DNA of 64,000 nucleotides from Alphaproteobacteria bacterium HT1-32. GTDB lineage: Bacteria; Pseudomonadota; Alphaproteobacteria; Rhodospirillales; HT1-32. Shown here one piece after another: positions 38,595 to 45,258 of this stretch (position 1 is its first letter; every line of letters starts with the position of its first letter). The notes beneath the pieces were generated by a model. It made no database searches. It had not been told where the DNA came from and saw nothing but the letters and a program-made list of their open reading frames with translations. The translations under genes and the position numbers were made by a program. Where the stretch lies: the NCBI GenBank assembly GCA_009649675.1, contig WJPL01000001.1, positions 1,446,469-1,510,468 on the forward strand, in the 5' to 3' direction.

Positions 38595-39131
38595 ATGCCG
38601 GGCATCGATGACTCTCTCACATTTCTGCCGGTCAATATCGCTATTCTGACGGTTTCCGATACCCGTACGCTTGAGGATGACCGCTCTGGCGACACGCTGG
38701 TCAGCCGGGCCGAGGGTGACGGTCACAAGGTAGTGGATCGCCGTATCTGCAAGGATGACGCTGCTGTCGTCACCGAACTGCTGAAAGACTGGATTGCGAA
38801 TCCGGATATTGATTGTGTTATTGCGACCGGCGGCACGGGTGTGACCGGTCGTGATGTTACGCCGGAAGCTTTCCACGCGGTCTATGACAAGGAAATCCAG
38901 GGCTTTGGCGAGCTGTTCCGGATGCTGAGCTACAACAAGATCGGTACCTCGACCATGCAGTCACGGGCCACCGGCGGTGTCGCGAACGGGACTTATCTGT
39001 TTACCTTGCCCGGTTCCACCGGGGCCTGCAAGGACGGCTGGGATGATATCCTTCGCTATCAGCTCGACAGCCGGCACCGGCCCTGCAATCTGGTCGAACT
39101 GATGCCGCGGCTGAAAGAGCATCTGTCCTGA
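38595..39131 (+). CDS. moaB: Molybdenum cofactor biosynthesis protein B
   Basis: MoaB is a MogA/MoaB-fold protein involved in adenylylation of molybdopterin or in moco homeostasis. The 178-residue protein has the family signatures NIAILTVSDTRTLEDDRSGD near the start, ATGGTGVTGRDVTPEA and FTLPGSTGACKDGWDDIL. It starts 3 bp after the transglycosylase stop, so the two are co-transcribed. Its last 171 bp are overlapped, antisense, by the extended reading frame of a convergent glycosyltransferase-like gene. Confidence 0.95.
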   Translation: MPGIDDSLTFLPVNIAILTVSDTRTLEDDRSGDTLVSRAEGDGHKVVDRRICKDDAAVVTELLKDWIANPDIDCVIATGGTGVTGRDVTPEAFHAVYDKEIQGFGELFRMLSYNKIGTSTMQSRATGGVANGTYLFTLPGSTGACKDGWDDILRYQLDSRHRPCNLVELMPRLKEHLS

Positions 39132-39713
39132 CGCCTGCCAGGCGCGGTAATCTCCGATATCATCAATATCCGACAAAGGCGGCAACAGGCTGACGCGGGC
39201 TGTCCCAAGTCCGGCCAGACAATCTTTCAAGACTGTTCCGGTCGACCAGGGGATCTCTGTGAAGCGGGCATGTCTTGCGGCCCGCGCGCTGTAGCCGACC
39301 AGCCAGAATCCGCCGTCGGTTGCGGGCCCGAAGACAACATCCGCGCGCTTCAGACAGCGCAGGGCGGCGGTTATATGGCCGGCCCGCAGGGCTGGAATGT
39401 CCGAGCCGACAAGAATGACCGGTCCGTCAGAAAACCGCCGTGCCAGCCGCGCCATGCGATCGCCAATGTCACCGGATCCCTGTGGTGTTGTCCTGATCTC
39501 CGGCTGGAAGACCGGTGGCCCCGGCTGCCAGTGATCCGGCGTGCGGGCCAGAATAAGCTGCCACCGCGGGTCACGGGACAGCCTGTGGCAGATGAGCCGG
39601 GTTGTGGTCCGGTAAAACCCGGTCGCCCGTGCGGTGCCCAGCCCCTTTGCCAGCCGGGATTTCACCCGTCCGGCAACCGGCTGTTTTGCGAACAGGACGA
39701 CGCGGGCGGTCAT
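38961..39713 (-). CDS. TIGR04282/DUF2064 nucleotide-sugar-transferase-like protein with antisense-encoded tail
   Basis: This is a CobY/GT-A-fold protein of the DUF2064 family, normally about 200 residues. The N-terminal VVLFAKQPVAGRVKSRL, GSGDIGDRMARL, LVGSDIPAL and FGPATDGGFWLVGYS are all present. The conserved domain ends near residue 190 (LPPLSDIDDIGDYRAW). The frame then runs 57 more codons into the convergent moaB gene. The tail resembles no known domain and is best seen as loss of an earlier stop. It is coupled by ATGA to the TIGR04283 glycosyltransferase, its usual partner. Confidence 0.85.
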   Translation of the reverse strand: MTARVVLFAKQPVAGRVKSRLAKGLGTARATGFYRTTTRLICHRLSRDPRWQLILARTPDHWQPGPPVFQPEIRTTPQGSGDIGDRMARLARRFSDGPVILVGSDIPALRAGHITAALRCLKRADVVFGPATDGGFWLVGYSARAARHARFTEIPWSTGTVLKDCLAGLGTARVSLLPPLSDIDDIGDYRAWQASGQMLFQPRHQFDQIAGPVPAVELIAKDIIPAVLAGPGGTGQGKQISPVRDTAGGP

Positions 39714-40408
39714 CTGTAAAGCCGGGCAATGCGGTCAGGCGAGACGCCGCAATAATACATCGTCAGGCAACCAAGGTTCCGCAGGGGACGCAGCCAGTAT
39801 CCGTCGCGCTGATAGCGGAGGGCGCTGGTGATGGCGTCCGCATCGACAGGGTGCAGATTGCTCCGCCCGAGCCGCCGGACCAGATCGACATCCTCCATCA
39901 GGGCGATGTTCCGGTAACCACCGGCCTGCTGATAATCCCCGCGCCGGATCAGCAGACCCTGATCACCGTAGGGCAGACCCAGCCAGCGGCAGCGCCGGTC
40001 GACCATATGTTCGATCCGCCGGGCACCGGGATGGCTGTTGTCATCAAGCCGAAATCTGAAATAGCCGGCCTTTCCGGCTGGCACCTCTGTCTGGAAACAG
40101 GTGATGGCACTGCGCCAGTTGTCGCCGGGGAGGGTGTCTGCGTGCCAGAACAGCAGCCAGTCGGCGGTGGACTGTTCTGCGCCCGCGACGAGTTGCCGTC
40201 CCCGCCCTTTCCCGCAAGTCATGATATCAAGGGGAACACCGGCCTCCCGGAAGTTCGTGGCGATGAGGATGGTATCGTCATCAGATCCGCCATCGACAAT
40301 CCGGATCTGATCGCCGGTCGCCAGGTCGCGGGTGATTTCCTGTAAGGTTGCCCCCAGCCAGGCCCCGGCATTAAGGGTTGGGATGATGATGTCGAGGCTG
40401 ATGTTCAT
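39710..40408 (-). CDS. TIGR04283 family glycosyltransferase (GT2)
   Basis: This 232-residue family 2 glycosyltransferase has the GT-A start LDIIIPTLNAGAWLGATL, IVDGGSDDDT, GKGRGRQLVAGA, LLFWHADT (the metal-binding DxD-like site), PYGDQGLLIRR and IALMEDVDLVRRLGR. TIGR04283 genes are usually paired with TIGR04282 genes, as here. The acceptor is unknown. The ATG at 40408 fits the family start; the open frame continues to 40510 without family resemblance. Confidence 0.88.
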   Translation of the reverse strand: MNISLDIIIPTLNAGAWLGATLQEITRDLATGDQIRIVDGGSDDDTILIATNFREAGVPLDIMTCGKGRGRQLVAGAEQSTADWLLFWHADTLPGDNWRSAITCFQTEVPAGKAGYFRFRLDDNSHPGARRIEHMVDRRCRWLGLPYGDQGLLIRRGDYQQAGGYRNIALMEDVDLVRRLGRSNLHPVDADAITSALRYQRDGYWLRPLRNLGCLTMYYCGVSPDRIARLYR

Positions 40409-40518
40409 TGTCAGATAACGCCATGGTCGCCGGTTCCGGTCAAACCGGCTGATCGGCTGCTTACTGCCGCCTGAGAGGGCGACAATCCAGTCTGGATGCT
40501 GTGTTTTCACTGGAATGA

Positions 40519-40541
40519 GAACGAATGTTCTTGTTATGTTC
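40519..40541. promoter_or_regulatory. LexA (SOS) operator candidate
   Basis: GTTC-N7-GTTC (40527-40541) is the direct-repeat LexA box of alphaproteobacteria. The overlapping GAAC-N4-GTTC (40519-40530) is a palindromic version. It lies 44 bp upstream of the radical SAM gene start, so SOS control of that gene is likely. Confidence 0.65.
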
Positions 40542-40584
40542 TTTTTCTTGTTCTAGGGTTTCTGTCCTGTTGGAGGAGAGAACG

Positions 40585-41748
40585 ATGGGTATTCAGTCAG
40601 TCATCACCGGTCAGACCGCTGGCCAGAGCCATTTTGATTTTTCCGAAGCTGCGGCACCCCGTGCCCGGGGACGGGGTGCGACCACCAGTCCGGCGAGCCG
40701 CTATTCGACGGAGCGCAGAAGCTTTGTTGATGATGGCTGGTATCAGGCTCCCTGGCGGAGTGATGAGGGTGATGATGCTCTTCCGTCTGATGAGCGGCGG
40801 GTGCCGACGGAACTGTTGGTAGACAGCAGCCGCACGATCATCTCCCGCAACAAATCACCGGATGTGCCGTTCGACCGGTCGATCAATCCCTACAAGGGGT
40901 GCGAGCATGGCTGTACTTATTGTTTTGCCCGCCCGACCCATGCCTTCCTCGATATGTCGCCGGGTCTGGATTTTGAGACCCGGATATTCCACAAGCCAAA
41001 CGCAGCGGCCCTGCTGGCTGATGAACTGCACAAGCCGGGCTATCGCTGTGATGTGATTGCCATGGGAACCAACACCGACCCCTATCAGCCGGTAGAGCGT
41101 GACGCGGGATTAACCCGTGCCATTCTGGAGGTTCTGCGGGATCATAATCATCCCGTCAGCATCGTGACCAAATCCGATCTTGTGCTGCGGGATCTGGATA
41201 TTCTGGGCCCGATGGCGGCCCGTGGTCAGGCGAAGGTCATGCTGTCGATCACGACGCTGGACCGGGAACTCGCCCGCAAGATGGAACCCCGGGCGTCAAC
41301 CCCGGCAAAACGCCTGAAGGCAATCCGGCATCTCACGGATGCAGGTGTGCCGTCAGGGGTACTGGCTGCTCCGATGATTCCCGGCCTGAATGACACCGAA
41401 CTGGAGGATATTCTTGAAGCTGCGGCAAAAGTCGGCGCGATTTATGCCGGTTACATCATGCTGCGCCTGCCGCTGGAGGTGAAGGAGATTTTCTTCGACT
41501 GGCTTCAGAAAACCTATCCGAACCGGGCCCGCAAGGTGATGAATTTGCTGCGTCAGTCACGCAATGGACGGCTGAATGATTCCCGGTTTGGCGCGCGTAT
41601 GCGGGGCAACGGGCTGTTCGCAGAACTTCTGGGTCGGCGCTTTGACCGTGCTGTGGCCCGCCTCGATTTTAACCGGCATGTCTGGCAGCCGGACATCGCG
41701 GCCTTCAAGGCACCGGTGCGCGAAGGTGACCAGCTGCGTCTGCTTTGA
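40585..41748 (+). CDS. Radical SAM protein of the PA0069 / spore photoproduct lyase-like family
   Basis: This 387-residue protein has the radical SAM cluster motif CEHGCTYC (Cys-x3-Cys-x2-Cys) within NPYKGCEHGCTYCFARPTHA, then GTNTDPYQPVE and a partial TIM barrel (VTKSDLVLRDLDIL, ITTLDRELARKMEP). The family resembles spore photoproduct lyase, which reverses thymine photoproducts, but its substrate is not known. GGAGGAGAG lies 5 nt before the ATG. A LexA-type operator precedes the gene, supporting a DNA-damage role. Confidence 0.9.
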   Translation: MGIQSVITGQTAGQSHFDFSEAAAPRARGRGATTSPASRYSTERRSFVDDGWYQAPWRSDEGDDALPSDERRVPTELLVDSSRTIISRNKSPDVPFDRSINPYKGCEHGCTYCFARPTHAFLDMSPGLDFETRIFHKPNAAALLADELHKPGYRCDVIAMGTNTDPYQPVERDAGLTRAILEVLRDHNHPVSIVTKSDLVLRDLDILGPMAARGQAKVMLSITTLDRELARKMEPRASTPAKRLKAIRHLTDAGVPSGVLAAPMIPGLNDTELEDILEAAAKVGAIYAGYIMLRLPLEVKEIFFDWLQKTYPNRARKVMNLLRQSRNGRLNDSRFGARMRGNGLFAELLGRRFDRAVARLDFNRHVWQPDIAAFKAPVREGDQLRLL

Positions 41749-41782
41749 ATTTCAGGCAGTCCTGCTGCCGGGCGGGAGATAT

Positions 41783-41906
41783 AAAACGAGCCGGTACGGG
41801 ATGTCGGAACCCTGACTGACCTCGGGAAGAAGGTGCCTGGGATCCCGTACCGGCTCGGGAAACAGATCATTCACACAGGAGAGGCAATCCGTCGCGAATG
41901 ATTTGC
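41783..41906 (-). ncRNA. Candidate Fur-regulated small RNA
   Basis: A leftward transcript of about 124 nt is predicted from a start near 41906 to the T4 run after an inverted repeat (ending about 41783). The promoter, two Fur-like boxes and terminator are listed separately. No convincing small protein is encoded: the only minus-strand frame continues antisense through the radical SAM gene. Iron-controlled small RNAs (RyhB-like) are known in many proteobacteria, but no sequence relationship is claimed. Confidence 0.45.
41787..41857 (-). terminator. 16-bp perfect inverted repeat, probable leftward terminator
   Basis: CGAGCCGGTACGGGAT (41787-41802) is repeated inverted at 41842-41857 with a 39-nt loop. 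Read leftward the right-hand end is followed by TTTTATAT, so it works best as a minus-strand terminator. Read rightward it is followed by GGGAAAC and has no U-tract. Similar short repeats elsewhere in the window were not seen. Confidence 0.6.
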
Positions 41907-41912
41907 AATTGC
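41894..41912. promoter_or_regulatory. Fur-like box 1
   Basis: GCGAATGATTTGCAATTGC matches 11 of 19 positions of the E. coli Fur consensus and resembles alphaproteobacterial Fur sites. It overlaps the predicted start site of the leftward promoter, where a repressor would block initiation. Confidence 0.5.
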
Positions 41913-41941
41913 GTTATAGGAGGGTCAGGCAAGATATGCAA
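41913..41941 (-). promoter_or_regulatory. Leftward sigma-70-type promoter
   Basis: On the minus strand, TTGCAT (41936-41941) and TATAAC (41913-41918) are exactly 17 bp apart. The promoter lies between two Fur-like boxes and points to the 16-bp inverted repeat. Confidence 0.55.
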
Positions 41942-41956
41942 ATGATATTCGTTCGC
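41938..41956. promoter_or_regulatory. Fur-like box 2
   Basis: GCAAATGATATTCGTTCGC matches 13 of 19 positions of the E. coli Fur consensus. It overlaps the -35 element of the leftward promoter. No iron-uptake gene lies nearby; panB starts 113 bp to the right. Confidence 0.5.
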
Positions 41957-42069
41957 AACTTAGGTTTTTCTTCTGCCTTCCGCGCAGGGCAGCCATGCTG
42001 CGCCCGGAGTTGACGGACCAGTCTGGCGGTGCAATGTCCTGACCCAGTAGTTCAAACTGGAGGATATCC

Positions 42070-42810
42070 ATGTCCCGGAAGACCGTTCGCGCCATTCGTG
42101 CCATGAAAGGCAAAGGCATTGTTTCCCTGACCGCCTATACCGCGCCCATTGCCCGAATGGTTGATGAGGCATGCGATTTTGTGCTGGTCGGCGACAGCCT
42201 CGGACAGGTGCTTTACGATTATCATTCCACCATCCGGGTCGATCTGGAGATGATGATACGTCATGGCGACGTCGTGACGCGGAATTGCAGCCATGCCTGC
42301 GTGGTGGTCGACATGCCCTTCGGCTATCAGGAAAGTCCGGAAGTGGCCTTCCGCATGGCCTCACGTCTGATGCGTGAGACAGCCTGTGATGCGATCAAGC
42401 TGGAGGGCGGTGTCGAGATGGCGGATACGATCCGTCTGCTGGTCCAGAGCGGTCTGCCGGTGCTTGCCCATATTGGTCTGATGCCGCAGCACGCTGCCCA
42501 GACCGGCTACAAGAAAGTGGCCAGCGAACAGGTGCTGACCGATGCACGGGCGGTGGCCGATGCCGGTGCTTTTGCGGTGGTGCTGGAATGTGTTGATCCT
42601 GATCTGTCGCGGCGGGTGACGGATGAAATTGAAATTCCGACCATCGGAATTGGTGCCGGGGATGCCTGTGACGGTCAGATTCTGGTGACGGAAGACCTGC
42701 TGGGCCTGACAGGATCACCGCCGTCCTTCGCAAAACCCCTGACAGACCTGGTGACTCCGTCGCTGAAGGCAATAAAGACCTATGCAGACAGAACCCGTGC
42801 CAGCGGTTAA
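42070..42810 (+). CDS. panB: 3-methyl-2-oxobutanoate hydroxymethyltransferase
   Basis: PanB makes ketopantoate from 2-oxoisovalerate and methylene-tetrahydrofolate, the first committed step to pantothenate. The 246-residue protein is slightly shorter than the E. coli enzyme (264). It has the metal-binding VLVGDSLGQV, KLEGGVEMADTI (Lys/Glu active site), HIGLMPQH, LECVDPDL and IPTIGIGAGDACDGQILV. A good ribosome-binding site (CTGGAGGAT) precedes the ATG. No panC or panD lies nearby. Confidence 0.94.
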   Translation: MSRKTVRAIRAMKGKGIVSLTAYTAPIARMVDEACDFVLVGDSLGQVLYDYHSTIRVDLEMMIRHGDVVTRNCSHACVVVDMPFGYQESPEVAFRMASRLMRETACDAIKLEGGVEMADTIRLLVQSGLPVLAHIGLMPQHAAQTGYKKVASEQVLTDARAVADAGAFAVVLECVDPDLSRRVTDEIEIPTIGIGAGDACDGQILVTEDLLGLTGSPPSFAKPLTDLVTPSLKAIKTYADRTRASG

Positions 42811-42874
42811 CGCCGGGCCGTAAAGTCGGACCCGGCCTGATCCCTGTCCGCAGTGACTGCTGTCCACCCGGTTA

Positions 42875-44449
42875 TCAGTCACTGCCGGGGGAGGCCGCCT
42901 CTCTCGCCCGGCTTCGCTCTGGCGGGAAGGTGACAACGACGGTTGATCCCACCCCGAGCTCGCTTTCAATGCGCAGCTCTCCGTCATGCAGCTCCACCAG
43001 CCGCTTGCACAGTGCCAGACCCAGCCCCGCCCCCTCGTGATCACGTGTCATGCTGTCGGCTACTTGAACAAAGGGTTCGAGGACCCGTTCAATATCTTCA
43101 GGTGAAATTCCGGTACCGTTATCACTGATACGAATCTCTATCCCGCCGGTTGCCAGTTGCCTTGCGGAAAAACAGACGGTGCTGCGCGGCGGACTGAACT
43201 TGATGGCGTTGTTCAGGATGTTGAGAAAAATCTGCCGCACGAATGTTTCATCGCCGTACAGATGCGGTAGTCCCGTCTCAATGTTGAAGCTCAGCGTGAT
43301 TTCTTTCTTGCCTGCTTCGACCCTCACCATTGTGTGACATTTCAGGACCAGTTCATCGAGCCTGATCTCCCTCTCCATGAAGTCGATCTCACCGGCTTCG
43401 ATCTTGGAGATGTCGAGGATGTTGCTGATCAGTTGCAGCAAATGGTTTCCCGCGTCACCGATATGATCTGCATAGCTGACATAACGCTTGTCCCCGACAG
43501 GGCCAAAAAGCTGCATCTGCCAGACCTGTGAGAAACCAATGATTGCATTCAGGGGGGTGCGCAGCTCGTGACTCATATTGGCCAGGAAGGTGGATTTTGC
43601 CCGGCTTGCATTTTCTGCCAGCCGACGTGCTTCGTTCAGTTCCCTGGTCCGCTCCTCCACTCTCTGCTCAAGCATCTGATAGGAATCCAGAAGCGCCGAC
43701 TCGATTGCTTCCCGTTCGATAATCTGGTCCTGAAGCTGCCGGGTTCGTTCCGCGACAAGCTCCTCCAGCTGATCCTTGTAGCTCTGCAGCGCTGTCCGTG
43801 CTTCTACTTCTGCCGTTATATCGCTTGTGGCACCCCGATATCCGGCAAAGTCACCTGTTTCGCTGAAAACCGGCACGGCTGTTATCTGCTTCTGAACAAT
43901 TGTGCCCTGAAGCGACTTGCCGCTGAACCCGTAATTCCGAACCGGTTCATGGGCCTCCAGCATTTCGATCAGTTTGAGCAGCCGGCTATTCTCAAAATCC
44001 TCATCATATTCACCCAGCTCGACAGCAATCTCGCGTCGGGTCAGACCGATGAACGGGCTGATTTCATTCTTACCGGATATGCCGGCCCTGTGAGACAGCG
44101 AGATCAGCCGCAGATCCGCATCCATTTCCCAGATCCAGTCAGAACTGGCTTCTACGATATCAACAAGCCGCTGCTCGCTTTCGCGGACCCGGAACAGCGT
44201 CGCTTTCAGGGCGTCCGCCACCTGATTGAACTCCCGGATGATGCCCTTCTGATAGTAGGCTTCCGGATCATTGCTCATGATCCGGTTGCCAAAGCCAAGA
44301 AGCCCCCGGACCGGTGGAATTGTCACACGTGTTGAAACGACGGCAATAATTGCAGCGGCACAGAGGACCAGAATAGCCATCAACCAGAGATTGTTCCGGA
44401 AGGTCTGCTGATAGGCCAGAACCTGATCATTCTTCAGGGCGACCGTCAC
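42875..44449 (-). CDS. luxQ-like kinase, C-terminal part (membrane segment, PAS, HisKA, HATPase)
   Basis: If translation restarts at the GTG at 44449, a 524-residue membrane kinase without the periplasmic sensor would result. It has a membrane segment (about 20-41), a PAS fold (about 97-215, ending YRGATSDITAEVEA) and a coiled coil (215-290). The phosphoacceptor His294 is in FLANMSHELRTPLNAIIGF. The ATP-binding motifs are NNAIKFSP (N box), ISDNGTGI (G1) and GAGLGLALCKRL (G2). It ends with a polar tail and has no receiver domain, so a separate phosphotransfer partner would be needed. No response regulator lies in the window. No good ribosome-binding site precedes the GTG. Confidence 0.8.
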   Translation of the reverse strand: MTVALKNDQVLAYQQTFRNNLWLMAILVLCAAAIIAVVSTRVTIPPVRGLLGFGNRIMSNDPEAYYQKGIIREFNQVADALKATLFRVRESEQRLVDIVEASSDWIWEMDADLRLISLSHRAGISGKNEISPFIGLTRREIAVELGEYDEDFENSRLLKLIEMLEAHEPVRNYGFSGKSLQGTIVQKQITAVPVFSETGDFAGYRGATSDITAEVEARTALQSYKDQLEELVAERTRQLQDQIIEREAIESALLDSYQMLEQRVEERTRELNEARRLAENASRAKSTFLANMSHELRTPLNAIIGFSQVWQMQLFGPVGDKRYVSYADHIGDAGNHLLQLISNILDISKIEAGEIDFMEREIRLDELVLKCHTMVRVEAGKKEITLSFNIETGLPHLYGDETFVRQIFLNILNNAIKFSPPRSTVCFSARQLATGGIEIRISDNGTGISPEDIERVLEPFVQVADSMTRDHEGAGLGLALCKRLVELHDGELRIESELGVGSTVVVTFPPERSRAREAASPGSD

Positions 44450-44524
44450 GACAACGTTCTGCGAATTATGCCTGAACTGTTCAAGCTCCCAGCTGTAGGC
44501 AACATAGGCACCGATTTCACGTTG

Positions 44525-44527
44525 CTA
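44525..44527 (-). other. In-frame amber codon (TAG) in luxQ
   Basis: The minus-strand context is CGT TAG CAA CGT. Flanking codons on both sides belong to the same open frame and the same periplasmic domain. CAG to TAG is a single transition. Confidence 0.85.
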
Positions 44528-45250
44528 ACGGAGCCTGAACGAATCAACGAGAGACCTGGACTTCTCACGATCTGCGTAGGTTGAAACCAGAACGTTGTTT
44601 CCCTGTGACAGGATGACACCATCAGCCTGCATGGCATCCCGCAAGCCGGTCGCAAGCTTGAAGTTGTGAGAAAGCGGAAATGACCCGTGTAGCAGGCCGG
44701 TGACATGACCAAGCTGCCGGTCCACGAGAGGCAGGGTAATGAAAGCGGCTATTCTGGGCACCCCGTCGCTGCCCGGCATCTTACCGGCAGCAAGACGCCA
44801 TTTGCCTTCTTCCCATGTCTGTTCCAGGGCACTTTCCAGCAAGTCATCCGAAGTCGAAAACGGCGACCGTGCCGTTGCCCAGAATTCCTTCTGAAGGGTT
44901 GTGATCATAAACAGATCGATCTTGCCGTTCAGCAGGCCGAATTCCGGAAGCCCGGCGATATTCCTGAAACTCCGGGGATCATCATTCAGCACAGTCTCAA
45001 GGACACGGGGATCAGCGGAAAGCTGACGGACCTGCAGGCCGGCGAAGGCAAGCTCGGTGTCGAGAAAAAGCCGCCCGCTCTGACTTTGCACTTCAAGCAG
45101 CCGAAGCGTCTCACGCCGGATCGCGTCGTGACTGACGCTCTGCGAGAGATACATCAGAATTGAGGACACCGTGATCAGCGCGCCCACGGAGATCAGCAGG
45201 ACAACCGTCGTAAAACTTACCTCAAACCGTGGGCTGACTTGGGCTTTCAT
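44525..45250 (-). CDS. luxQ-like kinase, N-terminal sensor part
   Basis: This 241-residue fragment has one membrane segment (VVLLISVGALITVSSILMYL) and most of a periplasmic double-PAS sensor domain, ending at TAG. The stretch GLLHGSFPLSHNFKLATGL, then DGVILSQGNNVLVST, parallels the second PAS fold of Vibrio LuxQ. Without the rest it would be a membrane-anchored domain lacking a kinase. It starts 8 bp after the luxP stop and so is co-transcribed with it. Confidence 0.8.
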   Translation of the reverse strand: MKAQVSPRFEVSFTTVVLLISVGALITVSSILMYLSQSVSHDAIRRETLRLLEVQSQSGRLFLDTELAFAGLQVRQLSADPRVLETVLNDDPRSFRNIAGLPEFGLLNGKIDLFMITTLQKEFWATARSPFSTSDDLLESALEQTWEEGKWRLAAGKMPGSDGVPRIAAFITLPLVDRQLGHVTGLLHGSFPLSHNFKLATGLRDAMQADGVILSQGNNVLVSTYADREKSRSLVDSFRLR

Positions 45251-45258
45251 CAGAAAAT

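Larger units (their letters stand above)
42875..45250 (-). pseudogene. luxQ: luxQ-like sensor histidine kinase interrupted by an in-frame amber codon
   Basis: Reading through one TAG at 44525-44527 (codon 242) gives a single 791-residue sensor kinase. Layout: membrane segment (about 12-34), periplasmic sensor domain resembling LuxQ, second membrane segment (about 287-308), HAMP-like linker, PAS domain, coiled coil, then HisKA and HATPase (His561). The 25 codons between TAG and the next possible start stay open and protein-like in the same frame, so no frameshift is involved. A CAG-to-TAG change would explain it. Vibrio LuxQ also has a receiver domain, which is absent here. luxP lies 8 bp upstream. 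It could be a decayed gene, a sequencing error or a readthrough site. Confidence 0.75.

Noticed and set aside
41553-41870. 105-codon minus-strand frame entering the radical SAM gene from the small-RNA region
   Set aside because: Mostly antisense to a conserved gene and passes through the terminator-like repeat; weak ribosome-binding site.
41936-42013. 25-codon plus-strand frame after an AGGAGG in the gap before panB
   Set aside because: It overlaps the Fur-like box and promoter, its spacing to AGGAGG is long and the peptide has no recognisable feature.
44525-44527. Selenocysteine or pyrrolysine decoding of the luxQ stop
   Set aside because: The codon is TAG, not TGA, and sensor kinases of this family do not use pyrrolysine; no pyl genes are in the window.
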